Assembly (NCBI GenBank): GCA_003112755.1
Contig: BFBT01000001.1
Coordinates: forward strand, 2,790,001-2,854,000
Source: Lawsonibacter asaccharolyticus
Lineage (GTDB): Bacteria > Bacillota > Clostridia > Oscillospirales > Oscillospiraceae
Direction: 5' to 3'
DNA: 64,000 nucleotides
The notes under the pieces were generated by a model. It saw nothing but the letters and a program-made list of their open reading frames with translations. It made no database searches and was not told where the DNA came from. The translations under genes were made by a program, and so were the position numbers. Positions 17,671 through 25,924 of the stretch are shown here, in pieces. Position 1 is the first letter of the stretch; each line of letters opens with the position of its first letter.

Positions 17671-17804
17671 GCGCCCTTTTTCATTTGCGCCGGAAAACGA
17701 AGAACCCCGGCCTGTTGATTTTCTGATACCAACAAACCGGGGCTCTATTTTTCGTATATAATTTTTCTGTTCTCGAGCGCCCTTTTTGGCTTGAAAAAGG
17801 GCGC
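17671..17804. repeat. Cluster of AAAAAGGGCGC motifs in leader
   Basis: Minus-strand copies at 17671-17681 and 17777-17787, and an opposite copy at 17794-17804. The last two form a perfect 11-base stem with a 6-base loop. A terminator hairpin (17702-17750) lies between the first two copies. This is the same arrangement (motif, terminator, motif, ribosome site) as at 14.5 kb. Confidence 0.6.
17702..17750. terminator. Leader hairpin upstream of the 16931 gene
   Basis: Stem CCCCGG plus TGTTG pairing with CAACA plus CCGGGG, with T-rich sequence on both sides (CTATTTTT on the plus strand, TTCTTCGTTTT on the minus). Confidence 0.5.
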
Positions 17805-18346
17805 CCGTTGTTACCTTGAGTTCCAAAAAGTCTAAATCCAGAGTTCAAGTCCATTCGGTTTAAAAATTTCCTGTTTGGCATCTTTTTTTGAACTTCAGAA
17901 ATTTTGAAAATAAAAAAGCCGCAACACCTTGGCACAGTAGACTTACAGCCCACTATATCCAAATTGTTGCGGCTTTTTGGGCAGTATTTCCATTCGGGCG
18001 GCCGCCGCCCTGGATCACAAGAATGCTTTTTTTCACAGCAATCCCCCCCCCAACCATTTTCCACACCATGTTGAGAGCAGGAATATATCTCATCACAGTA
18101 CCGTTTCTGAATAGTATGATTATAATTCTTGGTCATTGTACCATTAACCCCTTGTCTAAAATATTCACTTTAATTAAAGTGATGTCTTCTGTAATATGGC
18201 TAAGGGTTTGCGAGGATAGGCAGGGAATAGGAACAGTAGTTACTGCAAATTCTGTGAGGAAAATGTAAACAAGAAGAAAACTGGCCAGAATAAGAGAGTG
18301 TTCATTCCTTTCCTTTGTCATCCAGCCAAATTGATCAGCTCGTCCA
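17805..18346. other. Non-coding, AT-richer gap at the end of the conjugative block
   Basis: About 540 bases with no convincing gene. It contains a long-loop inverted repeat, AAAAAGCCGCAACA at 17913-17926 against TGTTGCGGCTTTTT at 17965-17978, which could be a two-way terminator or part of an element end. A C-run lies near 18045. Short reading frames across it have biased, low-complexity translations. It separates the leftward ICE operons from the LysR gene. Confidence 0.5.
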
Positions 18347-19240
18347 TTATTTTAAGCACCGTTCCCGGAGACGGTTTAGAAATGCCTCCGCCGCCGCTGA
18401 AAAGACCTGATATTTTTTCCACACCACATCCAGCCCGGACTCCAGTGGTGGCTCCAGAGGGAGAAAGCACAGAAGGCTGTCCTCAGAGGTGTCCACCAGC
18501 TTGTCTAAGCTGACCACATAGCCGAGCCCCTGCTTGGCCATGACTGAGGCATTGTAGCAGAGGTTGAAGGTTGTGACGATATTGAGGTCATTCCACGCCG
18601 CCCCGAACCACCTTGCCAGTTCATTGGACTCAGCCCGCTCCTCCAGCGCCTGCCGGGAGAAGATCAGGGGCACGTCCACCAAGTCTTCCACCCGGACGCA
18701 GGACTTTGTCGCCAGCGGGGCGTCCCGCCGCAGAATCACCCCCCAGGTGTCCTTGGCCGGGAGGCTGAGATAGTCGTATTTGGCGATATCCGTGGGCTGG
18801 ATCAGCAGGCCAAAGTCCAATAGGCCCTTATCCAGCCGTTCCGTCACATCCTGGGCGTTGCCGCTGAACAGGTGGTAGCGGATGCCGGGGTGCTCCTCCT
18901 GCAGCTCCCGGCAGACGGTGGCGATCAGGTTCATGGCGTCCGTCTCTCCGCCGCCGATGTAGATGTCGCCGGACAGGTCACCCTTCATGGCCCGGAACGC
19001 ATCCTCCGTCTTGTCCGCCATAGCCACGATCTCCTCCGCACGCTTGCGCAGGAGCATCCCTTCAGCAGTCAGGGTGACCCGGTGACTGCCACGCACCAAC
19101 AGTTTTTGTCCCAGTTCCTCCTCCAGATCCCGGATCTGCCGGGACAGGGTGGGCTGCGTCATGTGAAGATAATTTGCCGCTGCCGTGATGTTCTCCTCCC
19201 GGGCAATCGCCAGAAAATACCGTAGAACCCGCAGTTCCAT
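18347..19240 (-). CDS. LysR-family transcriptional regulator
   Basis: A 297-residue LysR regulator. The winged HTH is at residues 1-60 (MELRVLRYFLAIAREENITAAANYLHMTQPTLSRQIRDLE), followed by a linker helix and a periplasmic-binding-like effector domain. It is transcribed away from the small protein, hydrolase and aldo/keto reductase genes (19405-22523), the usual arrangement for a LysR activator and its target operon. The effector is unknown; a carbonyl or phenolic metabolite would suit the target enzymes. Confidence 0.9.
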   Translation of the reverse strand: MELRVLRYFLAIAREENITAAANYLHMTQPTLSRQIRDLEEELGQKLLVRGSHRVTLTAEGMLLRKRAEEIVAMADKTEDAFRAMKGDLSGDIYIGGGETDAMNLIATVCRELQEEHPGIRYHLFSGNAQDVTERLDKGLLDFGLLIQPTDIAKYDYLSLPAKDTWGVILRRDAPLATKSCVRVEDLVDVPLIFSRQALEERAESNELARWFGAAWNDLNIVTTFNLCYNASVMAKQGLGYVVSLDKLVDTSEDSLLCFLPLEPPLESGLDVVWKKYQVFSAAAEAFLNRLRERCLK

Positions 19241-19331
19241 TGCCTTCTTCCGCCCTTCTTCCCGTTGTTGTGAGAATCATAGCGCATCCTCAAATACCTG
19301 TCAAGCATTTCATGATATGGAAACAAGGCAT

Positions 19332-19360
19332 TTGCTATTTGTGGAGCTACCGTTTATCAT
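19332..19360 (+). promoter_or_regulatory. Possible promoter of the hydrolase/AKR operon
   Basis: TTGCTA and TATCAT separated by 17 bases, 45 bases before the ATG at 19405 and within the LysR divergent region. The match is moderate. Confidence 0.4.
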
Positions 19361-19404
19361 AGTTTCTGAACAAAAGAGCGATCACAAAGAAAAGAGGGAT
19401 TTTG

Positions 19405-19641
19405 ATGGAACCAACTCCGACGGCAGATCAGCTTCTGCTCCGCAACTTGAAAGACGCTGGCTGTACGAAAGCAGACATCCAGGAGTTTTTCCGTCTTGGA
19501 CAGGAGGGCAGACAACAGGAACAGCTACGGCTTCTGGCTACGCACCGAGCAACACTGTTGGACCGGCTCCATGTCAGCCAACGGCAGATCGACTGTCTGG
19601 ATTACCTGGTCTATCAAATGAACTATGGACACAAATATTAA
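19405..19641 (+). CDS. Small conserved-type protein, 78 aa
   Basis: A 78-residue helical protein, MEPTPTADQLLLRNLKDAG at the start and QIDCLDYLVYQMNY near the end. Its pattern (DAGCTKADIQEFFRLGQEGR, EQLRLLATHRATLLDRLH) is that of a small two-helix protein often found beside MerR- or LysR-controlled enzymes in Clostridia. The ATG has AGAGGG seven bases upstream. It lies just before the hydrolase gene, 28 bases apart, in the same operon. Function unknown. Confidence 0.65.
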   Translation: MEPTPTADQLLLRNLKDAGCTKADIQEFFRLGQEGRQQEQLRLLATHRATLLDRLHVSQRQIDCLDYLVYQMNYGHKY

Positions 19642-19669
19642 ATTCACAGATTTAATGGAGGTTTTCAGC

Positions 19670-20659
19670 ATGGAAGAAAAATTGACACTGACGCAGGCTT
19701 GGGATAAGACCTTCCCCCAGAGTGAGAAAGTGGAGCACAGCAAGGTGACCTTCCACAACCGTTACGGCATCACCTTGGCGGCGGATGTCTACAAACCCAA
19801 GGACGCGGATGGCAAGCTGGCGGCCATCGCCGTGTGCGGACCCTTCGGGGCGGTGAAGGAACAGGCGTCCGGCCTGTACGCCCAGACCATGGCGGAGCGG
19901 GGCTTCCTCACCATGGCATTTGACCCGTCCTTTACGGGCGAGAGCGGCGGCCAGCCCCGCTATATGGCCTCCCCAGACATCAACACCGAGGACTTCCAGG
20001 CGGCGGTGGACTACCTCTCCCTGCGGGAGGATGTGGATGCGGAGAAGATCGGCATCATCGGCATCTGCGGCTGGGGCGGTATGGCCCTAAACGCAGCGGC
20101 CTTGGATACCCGCATCAAAGCGACGGTGGCCTCCACCATGTACGATATGGCCCGGGTGAATGCCAACGGCTACTTCGACGCCGAGAACAGCGAGTCCGCC
20201 CGATATGAGAAGAAAAAAGCCCTCAACGCCCAGCGGATCGAGGACTACAAAATCGGCTCCTACGCTCTGGGCGGCGGTGTGGCGGCGGAGGTGCCGGAGG
20301 ACGCCCCCTTCTATGTGAAGGACTACCACGACTACTACAAAACTCCCCGGGGCTATCACCCCCGCTCTCTGAACTCCAACGGCGGCTGGAATGTGACCGG
20401 CACCATGTCTTTTATAAATCAGCCTATCCTGCGCTACAGCAACGAGATCCGCTCCGCCGTCCTTATCATCCATGGCGAGAAGGCCCACTCCTGCTACTTC
20501 AGTCGGGACGCCTATGCCGCCATGATGGAGAGCAACCCCAATCCGGAGAATAAGGAGTTGCTCATTATCCCCGGTGCGGTGCATACCGACCTGTACGACA
20601 AGCTGGATGTGATCCCATTTGACAAGATGGAGGATTTCTTCCGCAAGGCCATGGCGTAA
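19670..20659 (+). CDS. Alpha/beta hydrolase with Cys nucleophile
   Basis: A 329-residue alpha/beta hydrolase. The nucleophile elbow reads GICGWGG with Cys133 where most relatives have Ser. A late His sits in PGAVHTDLYDK (about residue 308). The core strands AAIAVCGPFGAV and GFLTMAFDPSFTG are also family-like; the family includes dienelactone-hydrolase-like and YcjY-type proteins, where G-x-C-x-G elbows occur. The start at 19670 is fixed by GGAGG eight bases upstream. Substrate unknown, perhaps an ester or lactone whose product feeds the reductases downstream. Confidence 0.8.
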   Translation: MEEKLTLTQAWDKTFPQSEKVEHSKVTFHNRYGITLAADVYKPKDADGKLAAIAVCGPFGAVKEQASGLYAQTMAERGFLTMAFDPSFTGESGGQPRYMASPDINTEDFQAAVDYLSLREDVDAEKIGIIGICGWGGMALNAAALDTRIKATVASTMYDMARVNANGYFDAENSESARYEKKKALNAQRIEDYKIGSYALGGGVAAEVPEDAPFYVKDYHDYYKTPRGYHPRSLNSNGGWNVTGTMSFINQPILRYSNEIRSAVLIIHGEKAHSCYFSRDAYAAMMESNPNPENKELLIIPGAVHTDLYDKLDVIPFDKMEDFFRKAMA

Positions 20660-20713
20660 GCAGGCGGGTCAAGCCTTTTCCATGAAATCTACGGCAAAGG
20701 AGCGCCCACGAAA

Positions 20714-21700
20714 ATGACGCAGACGGTTCTGGCCTGGGTGATGACCTTTCTGATGCTGACCTCCTGCGGCACACAGCCTTCACCCGAGCAGCCGGACACA
20801 AACGAAACGGATGGTTCGATCCAGGCGGAACAAGATACCGCGGTCTCTTCCGATTCCGGTGGCCCAGAGGCAAGTAAGCCCGGATACACCTTTGATTTTG
20901 AAACTTGGACCGTGACCTTGAACAACGGCTATGAGATGCCCATTGCGGGCCTTGGCACCTACGCCCTCTCCGACGAGGAGTGCTATAACTCTGTGGCGGC
21001 GCTGCTGGAGGTCGGCGGACGGCTCATTGACACCGCCTCCTACTACGGAAACGAGGAGGCCGTGGGCCGGGCCATCCGGGACAGCGGGGTGCCCCGGGAA
21101 GAGATCTTTGTCACCACGAAGCTCTATCCCACGGAGTTTGACGACCCTGAGGGCGCCATCGAGGGCTGCCTGGAACGGCTGGAGATCGGTTACATCGACC
21201 TGATGCTCCTGCACCACCCAGGTACCGGGGATGTGGAGGCGTACCACGCCATGGAGCAGGCGGTGGCGGATGGGAAGATCCATTCCATCGGCCTGTCCAA
21301 CTGGTACATCGAGGAGCTGGAGGTGTTCCTGCCCCAGGTGAACATCACCCCGGCTGTGGTGCAGAATGAGATCCACCCCTACTATCAGGAGCAGGAGGTG
21401 GTACTCTACATCCAATCCTTGGGGATTGTGGTGAACGGTTACTCCCCCTTCGGCGGACGGGGCCACACCAGTGAGCTGTTTGCCGACCCGGTCATCTCGA
21501 AGATCGCTGAGACCCACGGGGTCACCTCCGCCCAAGTGATCCTGCGCTGGAATATCCAGCGGGGCGTGGTAGTGAACCCCGGCTCCAGCAATCCGGACCA
21601 CATTCAGGAGAACCTGGATGTCTTTGGTTTTACCCTGACCAGCGAGGAGATGGAACAGATTGCCTCGCTGGAGAGAGGAGAAAAACATGAGTGGTATTGA
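20714..21700 (+). CDS. Aldo/keto reductase with lipoprotein signal
   Basis: A 328-residue aldo/keto reductase fused to a lipoprotein signal peptide. Residues 1-18 end in the lipobox LTSC (Cys18), then an acidic Ser/Thr/Glu spacer runs to about residue 58. The AKR barrel follows with the catalytic set in order: Asp and Tyr in DTASYYGNE, Lys in TTKLYP and His in LLHHPG; the cofactor phosphate site is near NPGSSNPDHI. AKRs are normally cytoplasmic NAD(P)H enzymes, so an exported anchored copy is unusual. It overlaps the cytoplasmic paralogue downstream by 14 bases. Confidence 0.85.
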   Translation: MTQTVLAWVMTFLMLTSCGTQPSPEQPDTNETDGSIQAEQDTAVSSDSGGPEASKPGYTFDFETWTVTLNNGYEMPIAGLGTYALSDEECYNSVAALLEVGGRLIDTASYYGNEEAVGRAIRDSGVPREEIFVTTKLYPTEFDDPEGAIEGCLERLEIGYIDLMLLHHPGTGDVEAYHAMEQAVADGKIHSIGLSNWYIEELEVFLPQVNITPAVVQNEIHPYYQEQEVVLYIQSLGIVVNGYSPFGGRGHTSELFADPVISKIAETHGVTSAQVILRWNIQRGVVVNPGSSNPDHIQENLDVFGFTLTSEEMEQIASLERGEKHEWY

Positions 21701-22523
21701 TTTAAGCAACGGCCGCAATGGAAAGGCCCCGGTAATGAAACTCTCCAGCGGGTATGATTTGCCGGTGGTGGGCCTGGGCACCTACGCCCTCCACGGGAGC
21801 ACCTGCGTGAACGCGGTGCGGACGGCCCTGGAGAGCGGCTATCGCCTCATCGACACTGCCTCCTTCTACGGCAACGAGCAGGAGGTAGGCGAGGGTGTCC
21901 GAGCCTCCGACGTATCGAGAGAGGAAATCGTGGTGCAGACCAAGCTCTATCCCAATGAGTACGGCCACGCAACTCAAGCCATTGACGAGTGTCTGCACAA
22001 GCTGGACATCGGCTATATCGACATCCTGCTCCTGCATCACCCGGCTTCCGATGATGTGGCCGCCTACCGAACTATTGAGCAGGCCATCCGGGATGGGAAA
22101 GTTCGCTCCGCAGGCATCTCCTGCTATTACATCCGGGAACTGGACGCCTTTCTGCCGAAGGTGGAGGTAGAACCGGTGCTGGTTCAGAACGAGATCCATC
22201 CCTACTACCAGGACAGCCCGGTGGTGGAGCATATCCAGAGCAAAGGCATCGTGGTCCAGGGCTGGTATCCTCTGGGCGGCCGGGGCTACACCAAACCAAT
22301 GCTGGGCAATTCAGTTCTCCGAGAGATCGCGGCGGCCCATGGGAAGTCTGTAGCTCAGGTAATCCTGCGGTGGAACCTGCAGAAGGGTGTGGCAGTTATC
22401 CCCGGTTCCAGCAACCCGGAGCATATTCGGGAGAACATCTCCATCTTTGATTTTGTACTATCCCAGGAAGAGATGGCACGAATCGCCGCGCTCAACGAGA
22501 ACGAAAAGCACGACTGGTATTAA
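21687..22523 (+). CDS. Aldo/keto reductase (cytoplasmic paralogue)
   Basis: A 278-residue aldo/keto reductase without a signal peptide, strongly similar to the gene before it (both have the DTAS(Y/F)YGNE, TKLYP, LLHHP, NEIHPYYQ and PGSSNP blocks). The start at 21687 is set by GAGAGGAG seven bases before the ATG and lies inside the end of the preceding gene. It probably reduces a sugar or keto compound with NADPH. The pair looks like a tandem duplication in which one copy acquired or kept an export signal. Confidence 0.9.
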   Translation: MSGIDLSNGRNGKAPVMKLSSGYDLPVVGLGTYALHGSTCVNAVRTALESGYRLIDTASFYGNEQEVGEGVRASDVSREEIVVQTKLYPNEYGHATQAIDECLHKLDIGYIDILLLHHPASDDVAAYRTIEQAIRDGKVRSAGISCYYIRELDAFLPKVEVEPVLVQNEIHPYYQDSPVVEHIQSKGIVVQGWYPLGGRGYTKPMLGNSVLREIAAAHGKSVAQVILRWNLQKGVAVIPGSSNPEHIRENISIFDFVLSQEEMARIAALNENEKHDWY

Positions 22524-22640
22524 GAGCATCATAAATACAACCCTGCTTGTTATTCGGTGTATCCGCTGTCTATCTATGGTGCATTATATGATATAAGTAT
22601 TTATGCGGAAATTACTGATTTTACTTTATAGAAATAAAAC

Positions 22641-22677
22641 TGCCGCAGGGCAAGCCATCTTGACTTGTCCTGCGGCA
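22641..22677 (-). terminator. Terminator of flavin reductase gene
   Basis: Fourteen-base stem TGCCGCAGG(G/A)CAAG against CTTGTCCTGCGGCA with a 9-base loop, followed on the minus strand by GTTTTATTT. It serves the minus-strand gene ending at 22689 and may also end the plus-strand AKR transcript. Confidence 0.75.
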
Positions 22678-22688
22678 TAGAATTATAT

Positions 22689-23255
22689 TCATTTTTTCAG
22701 TTTCAGGCCATCCTTAAACGCTTCCCCGACGCGCTCAGTCACTTTATAGTAGCCGTGCGTATAGGGGTCAAATGCAATCGCATTTACCAGCGACATATTG
22801 AGTTTCCCGTCCACCATGACGCTTTCATCCGCTGTGACATTGACGACTTTTCCAATGACGCCACAACCGTATTGATTGTCCTGGTATTCAATAAACTGAC
22901 ATTCCAGACAGAGTGGGAATTCATTGATGACCGGCGCATCTACCATTTCAGCCTTGCTGGCACTCAGGCCGCTCCGGGCAAATTTATCCGCCGCGCGATT
23001 GCCGGATTCAACGCCGAAATAATCGGCCTCTACCACATGGGCGGCATCGGCAATGCTGACGGTAAATGCGCCTCTTGCTTTGATATTCTGCACGGTTTTG
23101 TGGCTCTCTGTCAAATTGAGGGCCACCGTATCTCTTTCCTGCATGGTGCCCCACGCGGCGTTCATGACATTCACGCTGCCGTCCTCATTATAGGTTGCGA
23201 CCATTAGAACCGGCATCGGGAAAATTCCTTCTGTGATCTTCAGCTTTGTTCTCAT
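22689..23255 (-). CDS. Flavin reductase family protein (FMN-binding split barrel)
   Basis: A 188-residue flavin-reductase-like protein. It begins with the usual PMPVLMVATYNEDGSVNVMNAAWGT strand-turn and has the NLTESHKTVQNIKARGAFTVSI block that forms the FMN phosphate site. Family members bind FMN and act as NAD(P)H:flavin reductases or electron carriers. It is divergent from an HxlR regulator, a common pairing in which HxlR represses a redox enzyme in response to electrophiles. A good sigma-A-type promoter lies 60 bases upstream. Confidence 0.88.
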   Translation of the reverse strand: MRTKLKITEGIFPMPVLMVATYNEDGSVNVMNAAWGTMQERDTVALNLTESHKTVQNIKARGAFTVSIADAAHVVEADYFGVESGNRAADKFARSGLSASKAEMVDAPVINEFPLCLECQFIEYQDNQYGCGVIGKVVNVTADESVMVDGKLNMSLVNAIAFDPYTHGYYKVTERVGEAFKDGLKLKK

Positions 23256-23308
23256 AACGAATTACACTCCTCATAAACAGATTGACGGGACACGATGTTC
23301 TGTTTACA

Positions 23309-23336
23309 ATTATATGTGCGCAGGAACAAAAATCAA
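23309..23336 (-). promoter_or_regulatory. Promoter of the flavin reductase gene, with overlapping dyad
   Basis: Minus-strand TTGATT and TATAAT separated by 16 bases. Just upstream an imperfect dyad GTACTGT...ACAGATAC (23337-23360) sits between the two divergent genes and is a candidate HxlR operator. Confidence 0.55.
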
Positions 23337-23378
23337 GTACTGTCAATTAAAACAGATACTATCTGCGAGGAAAGCATA

Positions 23379-23720
23379 ATGATTCAGAATTATATCAAGA
23401 ATGCCAATTTTGAGGACACTGGATTTCACTATACCCTATCACTTATTTCCGGCAAACACAAGATGGTCATTTTGTATTGCCTGATGGAGTTCCATGTCGT
23501 GCGGTTTAATGAACTGAAAAGATATTTGAAAAATATATCCGACAAAACGCTCAGTACCAATCTAAAGGAGTTGGAAGCAGACCGTTTGATCATCCGAACG
23601 GAATATCCGCAGATCCCTCCAAAAGTGGAATACAGCCTAAGTCCCAAAGGGGAATCCCTGATGTCTGTGCTGGATCAGCTGTGTGTCTGGGGAGAGGAGC
23701 ATAAATCAGATCGTGATTGA
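23379..23720 (+). CDS. HxlR-family transcriptional regulator
   Basis: A 113-residue HxlR/DUF24 winged-helix regulator. The typical blocks are present: LISGKHKMVILYCLMEFHVVRFNELKRYL, ISDKTLSTNLKELEADRLI, then KVEYSLSPKGESL. There is no Cys in the N-terminal sensor position usual for the thiol sensors. The start at 23379 is chosen by AGGAAAG; a longer reading frame begins in the intergenic region. It is divergent from, and probably controls, the flavin reductase. Confidence 0.9.
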   Translation: MIQNYIKNANFEDTGFHYTLSLISGKHKMVILYCLMEFHVVRFNELKRYLKNISDKTLSTNLKELEADRLIIRTEYPQIPPKVEYSLSPKGESLMSVLDQLCVWGEEHKSDRD

Positions 23721-23736
23721 CAATCGGTTATATGCA

Positions 23737-24615
23737 TTATCTAAGAGTTTCGCTTAGAATCATTTCCTGCACGCACGCCATAAACTTCTTCACGGCGGGA
23801 GATGCGTTTTCCAAGGACAGGACCGCCATCCCCAGCTGGCGGGGCTGCGGCGGATCAAGAGGAAGCGCCTGAATGCCGCAGTGCCGGTAGCCCTGCAGAA
23901 CCAGCTGCGGGAGGATGCTGTACCCCAGCCCCTGTTCCACCAGGGAGACAATGGTATAGTCGTCGGTGGAGGAAAATCGGATCTCCGGCTCGATATTCTT
24001 GTCTCGGAAAATCTGCTGGACCTCCTGATCGAAGTGTTCCGGCAGGGCGATGAAGGGGGCCTTGTGAAACTGCGCGATGGGAAAGCTCTGCCCGGACCAG
24101 GCCCCCAATGGGAGCACCGCCATCAGCTGATCGGGAAAGAGAGGGACCCAGTCCGCCGCCAGAGTTTCCGGTCGGCGTCCGAAGGCCACATCGACGAGGC
24201 CGTTTTCCAGGCCATGGGCCAAAGACTGATCGCCGCCCTCTACCAAGTCGATCTTGACCTGCGGGTGCTGTGTCTGGAACCGTTTGAGGATCTTCGGGAG
24301 CCAGTGGACGGAGACGCTGGTAAATGTCCCCACCCGAACCGTGCCGACCGTCAGCCCCCGGATGTCTGCTGTGAGCTGGCCCAGTTGCTCATTCCAGCGG
24401 ACGATCTGCCGGATGGCCGGGATGATCCGTTTGCAGTCCTCCGTGGGCTCCACACCAGATCTGCCGCGGGCAAAGAGCGGAAATCCGAACTCTTTTTCCA
24501 GTGCCTTGACCATGTGGCTGATCCCGGACTGGGTGTAGCCCAGCTCCTCGCTGGCTTTTGTGATACTGCCGCACTCGATGACCTTCAGGAGGTGCTCCAG
24601 CCTGCTGCTGTCCAC
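23737..24615 (-). CDS. LysR-family transcriptional regulator
   Basis: A 292-residue LysR regulator. The HTH occupies residues 1-60 (LEHLLKVIECGSITKASEELGYTQSGISHMVKALEKEFG), followed by an effector domain (VRVGTFTSVSVHWLPKILKRF). It is divergent from the acetyltransferase/ProX/DUF554 operon (24817-26616), the likely target. Convergent with the HxlR gene and only 17 bases from its stop; no terminator separates them. Confidence 0.9.
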   Translation of the reverse strand: MDSSRLEHLLKVIECGSITKASEELGYTQSGISHMVKALEKEFGFPLFARGRSGVEPTEDCKRIIPAIRQIVRWNEQLGQLTADIRGLTVGTVRVGTFTSVSVHWLPKILKRFQTQHPQVKIDLVEGGDQSLAHGLENGLVDVAFGRRPETLAADWVPLFPDQLMAVLPLGAWSGQSFPIAQFHKAPFIALPEHFDQEVQQIFRDKNIEPEIRFSSTDDYTIVSLVEQGLGYSILPQLVLQGYRHCGIQALPLDPPQPRQLGMAVLSLENASPAVKKFMACVQEMILSETLR

Positions 24616-24816
24616 TGCGATCCCGCCTTTCCAAATAAGAACTATGAAGCTCTGTACTGTCCCCCATCAAAAACTTTCGTTTTACAGCCGGCTCCCAATT
24701 TGTAAAATAGACATAAGCATGAATAATGGAAGATGTGATAATAAGATAGCTGCTTCATGTTTCTGACAGTATAGCACATCTATACCAGGAAATCCATCTT
24801 GGAAAGGAAGGTTACC

Positions 24817-25431
24817 ATGCAGTACACGGAACAGGACTTTGTGGAGACCGCGCAGCCGCAGACACTGGCGCTGATCGCAAAGGCGAGGGAGTTGGCGCGG
24901 AGATACGCCCAGACGGATTACAGCGACGCGGAAGCCAAACGCTCTATTTTGACAGAACTGCTGGGAAAAATCGGCGACCGGGTGGAGATCGACGCGCCAT
25001 TCCGCTGTGACTATGGAAAAAACATTTTTATTGGCAGTGATGTGATCATCAACATGAACTGTACCTTTGTGGACAACAGCCCCATCACCATCGGCGACCG
25101 GGTGCTCATTGCCCCGAATGTACAGATCTATACCGCCGGGCACCCCATCCTGCCGCAGGAGCGGCTGGCAGCAGATTGGCTGGAAAAGGGGACTCCCTTC
25201 TTCCGCACCTATGCCAAACCCGTCCGAATTGAGGACGGCGTGTGGATCGGCGGCGGCGCGATCCTGCTCCCCGGAGTGACGGTTGGCCGCAACAGCGTCA
25301 TCGGAGCAGGCAGCGTGGTAAACCGCTCCATCCCGGAAAATTGTGTGGCTGCAGGGAATCCCTGCCGGGTGGTCCGCCGCTTCGATCCGGAGGAAACGGC
25401 GGAAAGGAGGACGAATCATGGACCGGTTTGA
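24817..25431 (+). CDS. Sugar O-acetyltransferase (left-handed beta-helix, Maa/LacA type)
   Basis: A 204-residue acetyl-CoA-dependent O-acetyltransferase of the hexapeptide family. The coils are visible from residue 55 (GDRVEIDAPFRCDYGKNIFIG, ITIGDRVLIAPNVQIYTAGHPI, VWIGGGAILLPGVTVGRNSVIGAGSVV). The catalytic His is in YTAGHP. The N-terminal helices replace the usual maltose acetyltransferase Mac domain. The start at 24817 has GGAAGG five bases upstream. It overlaps the ProX gene by 14 bases. Confidence 0.9.
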   Translation: MQYTEQDFVETAQPQTLALIAKARELARRYAQTDYSDAEAKRSILTELLGKIGDRVEIDAPFRCDYGKNIFIGSDVIINMNCTFVDNSPITIGDRVLIAPNVQIYTAGHPILPQERLAADWLEKGTPFFRTYAKPVRIEDGVWIGGGAILLPGVTVGRNSVIGAGSVVNRSIPENCVAAGNPCRVVRRFDPEETAERRTNHGPV

Positions 25432-25924
25432 GCTCACCTCGTATTTGGATCGTCAGAATATCCGCTACCGTATCACAGAGCATCCGCCGGCGGAGACCAT
25501 CGAAGCAATCGACCACTTCGGCCTGCCGGATGGCGGGTTCATTGTGAAGAACCTCTTTCTCCGGGACGACAAGAAACGGCACTACTATCTGGTGGTGGTG
25601 AAAAAGGACAAGACCGTTGATCTGAAAGGCCTGCGCGCTCTGCTTGGCAGCCGCCCCCTGAGCTTCGCGTCAGAGCAGGATCTGTTCCGCTGTCTGGGAC
25701 TGCCCAAGGGGGCAGTCACCCCGCTGGGCATCCTCAACGATGAGGAGCGCCGGGTGGAGGCGGTGATAGACGAGGAGATTTTGCGGTTTTCCGTGGTGGG
25801 CGTCCACCCCAATGAGAATACGGCCACGCTGTGGCTGGCGCCGCAGGACTTGGTGACGCTGATCGAGCAGCATGGCAATCCGGTCGCCGTCCTGAACATA
25901 CAGAGCGGGAGGAAAAACGAATGA
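25418..25924 (+). CDS. Prolyl-tRNA editing (ProX/YbaK-type) deacylase
   Basis: A 168-residue YbaK/ProX-family protein. Lys44 in the block GGFIVKNLFLRDDKK is the conserved catalytic or substrate-positioning Lys. The later phrases VVKKDKTVDLKGLRALL and HPNENTATLWL are typical. Family members hydrolyse Ala (ProXp-ala) or Cys mischarged on tRNA-Pro; this shorter form resembles Clostridial ProX homologues that work in trans. The start at 25418 has AAAGGAGG upstream. Middle gene of a three-gene coupled operon. Confidence 0.88.
   Translation: MDRFELTSYLDRQNIRYRITEHPPAETIEAIDHFGLPDGGFIVKNLFLRDDKKRHYYLVVVKKDKTVDLKGLRALLGSRPLSFASEQDLFRCLGLPKGAVTPLGILNDEERRVEAVIDEEILRFSVVGVHPNENTATLWLAPQDLVTLIEQHGNPVAVLNIQSGRKNE

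Noticed and set aside
17681..18136. Minus-strand frame of 151 codons in the gap after the conjugative block
   Set aside because: It runs through terminator hairpins and the AAAAAGGGCGC repeats and has no ribosome site; composition is not protein-like.
18133..18321. Short hydrophobic minus-strand frame of 62 codons
   Set aside because: Weak start context, no family and no conserved neighbour; could be a remnant but I cannot support it.
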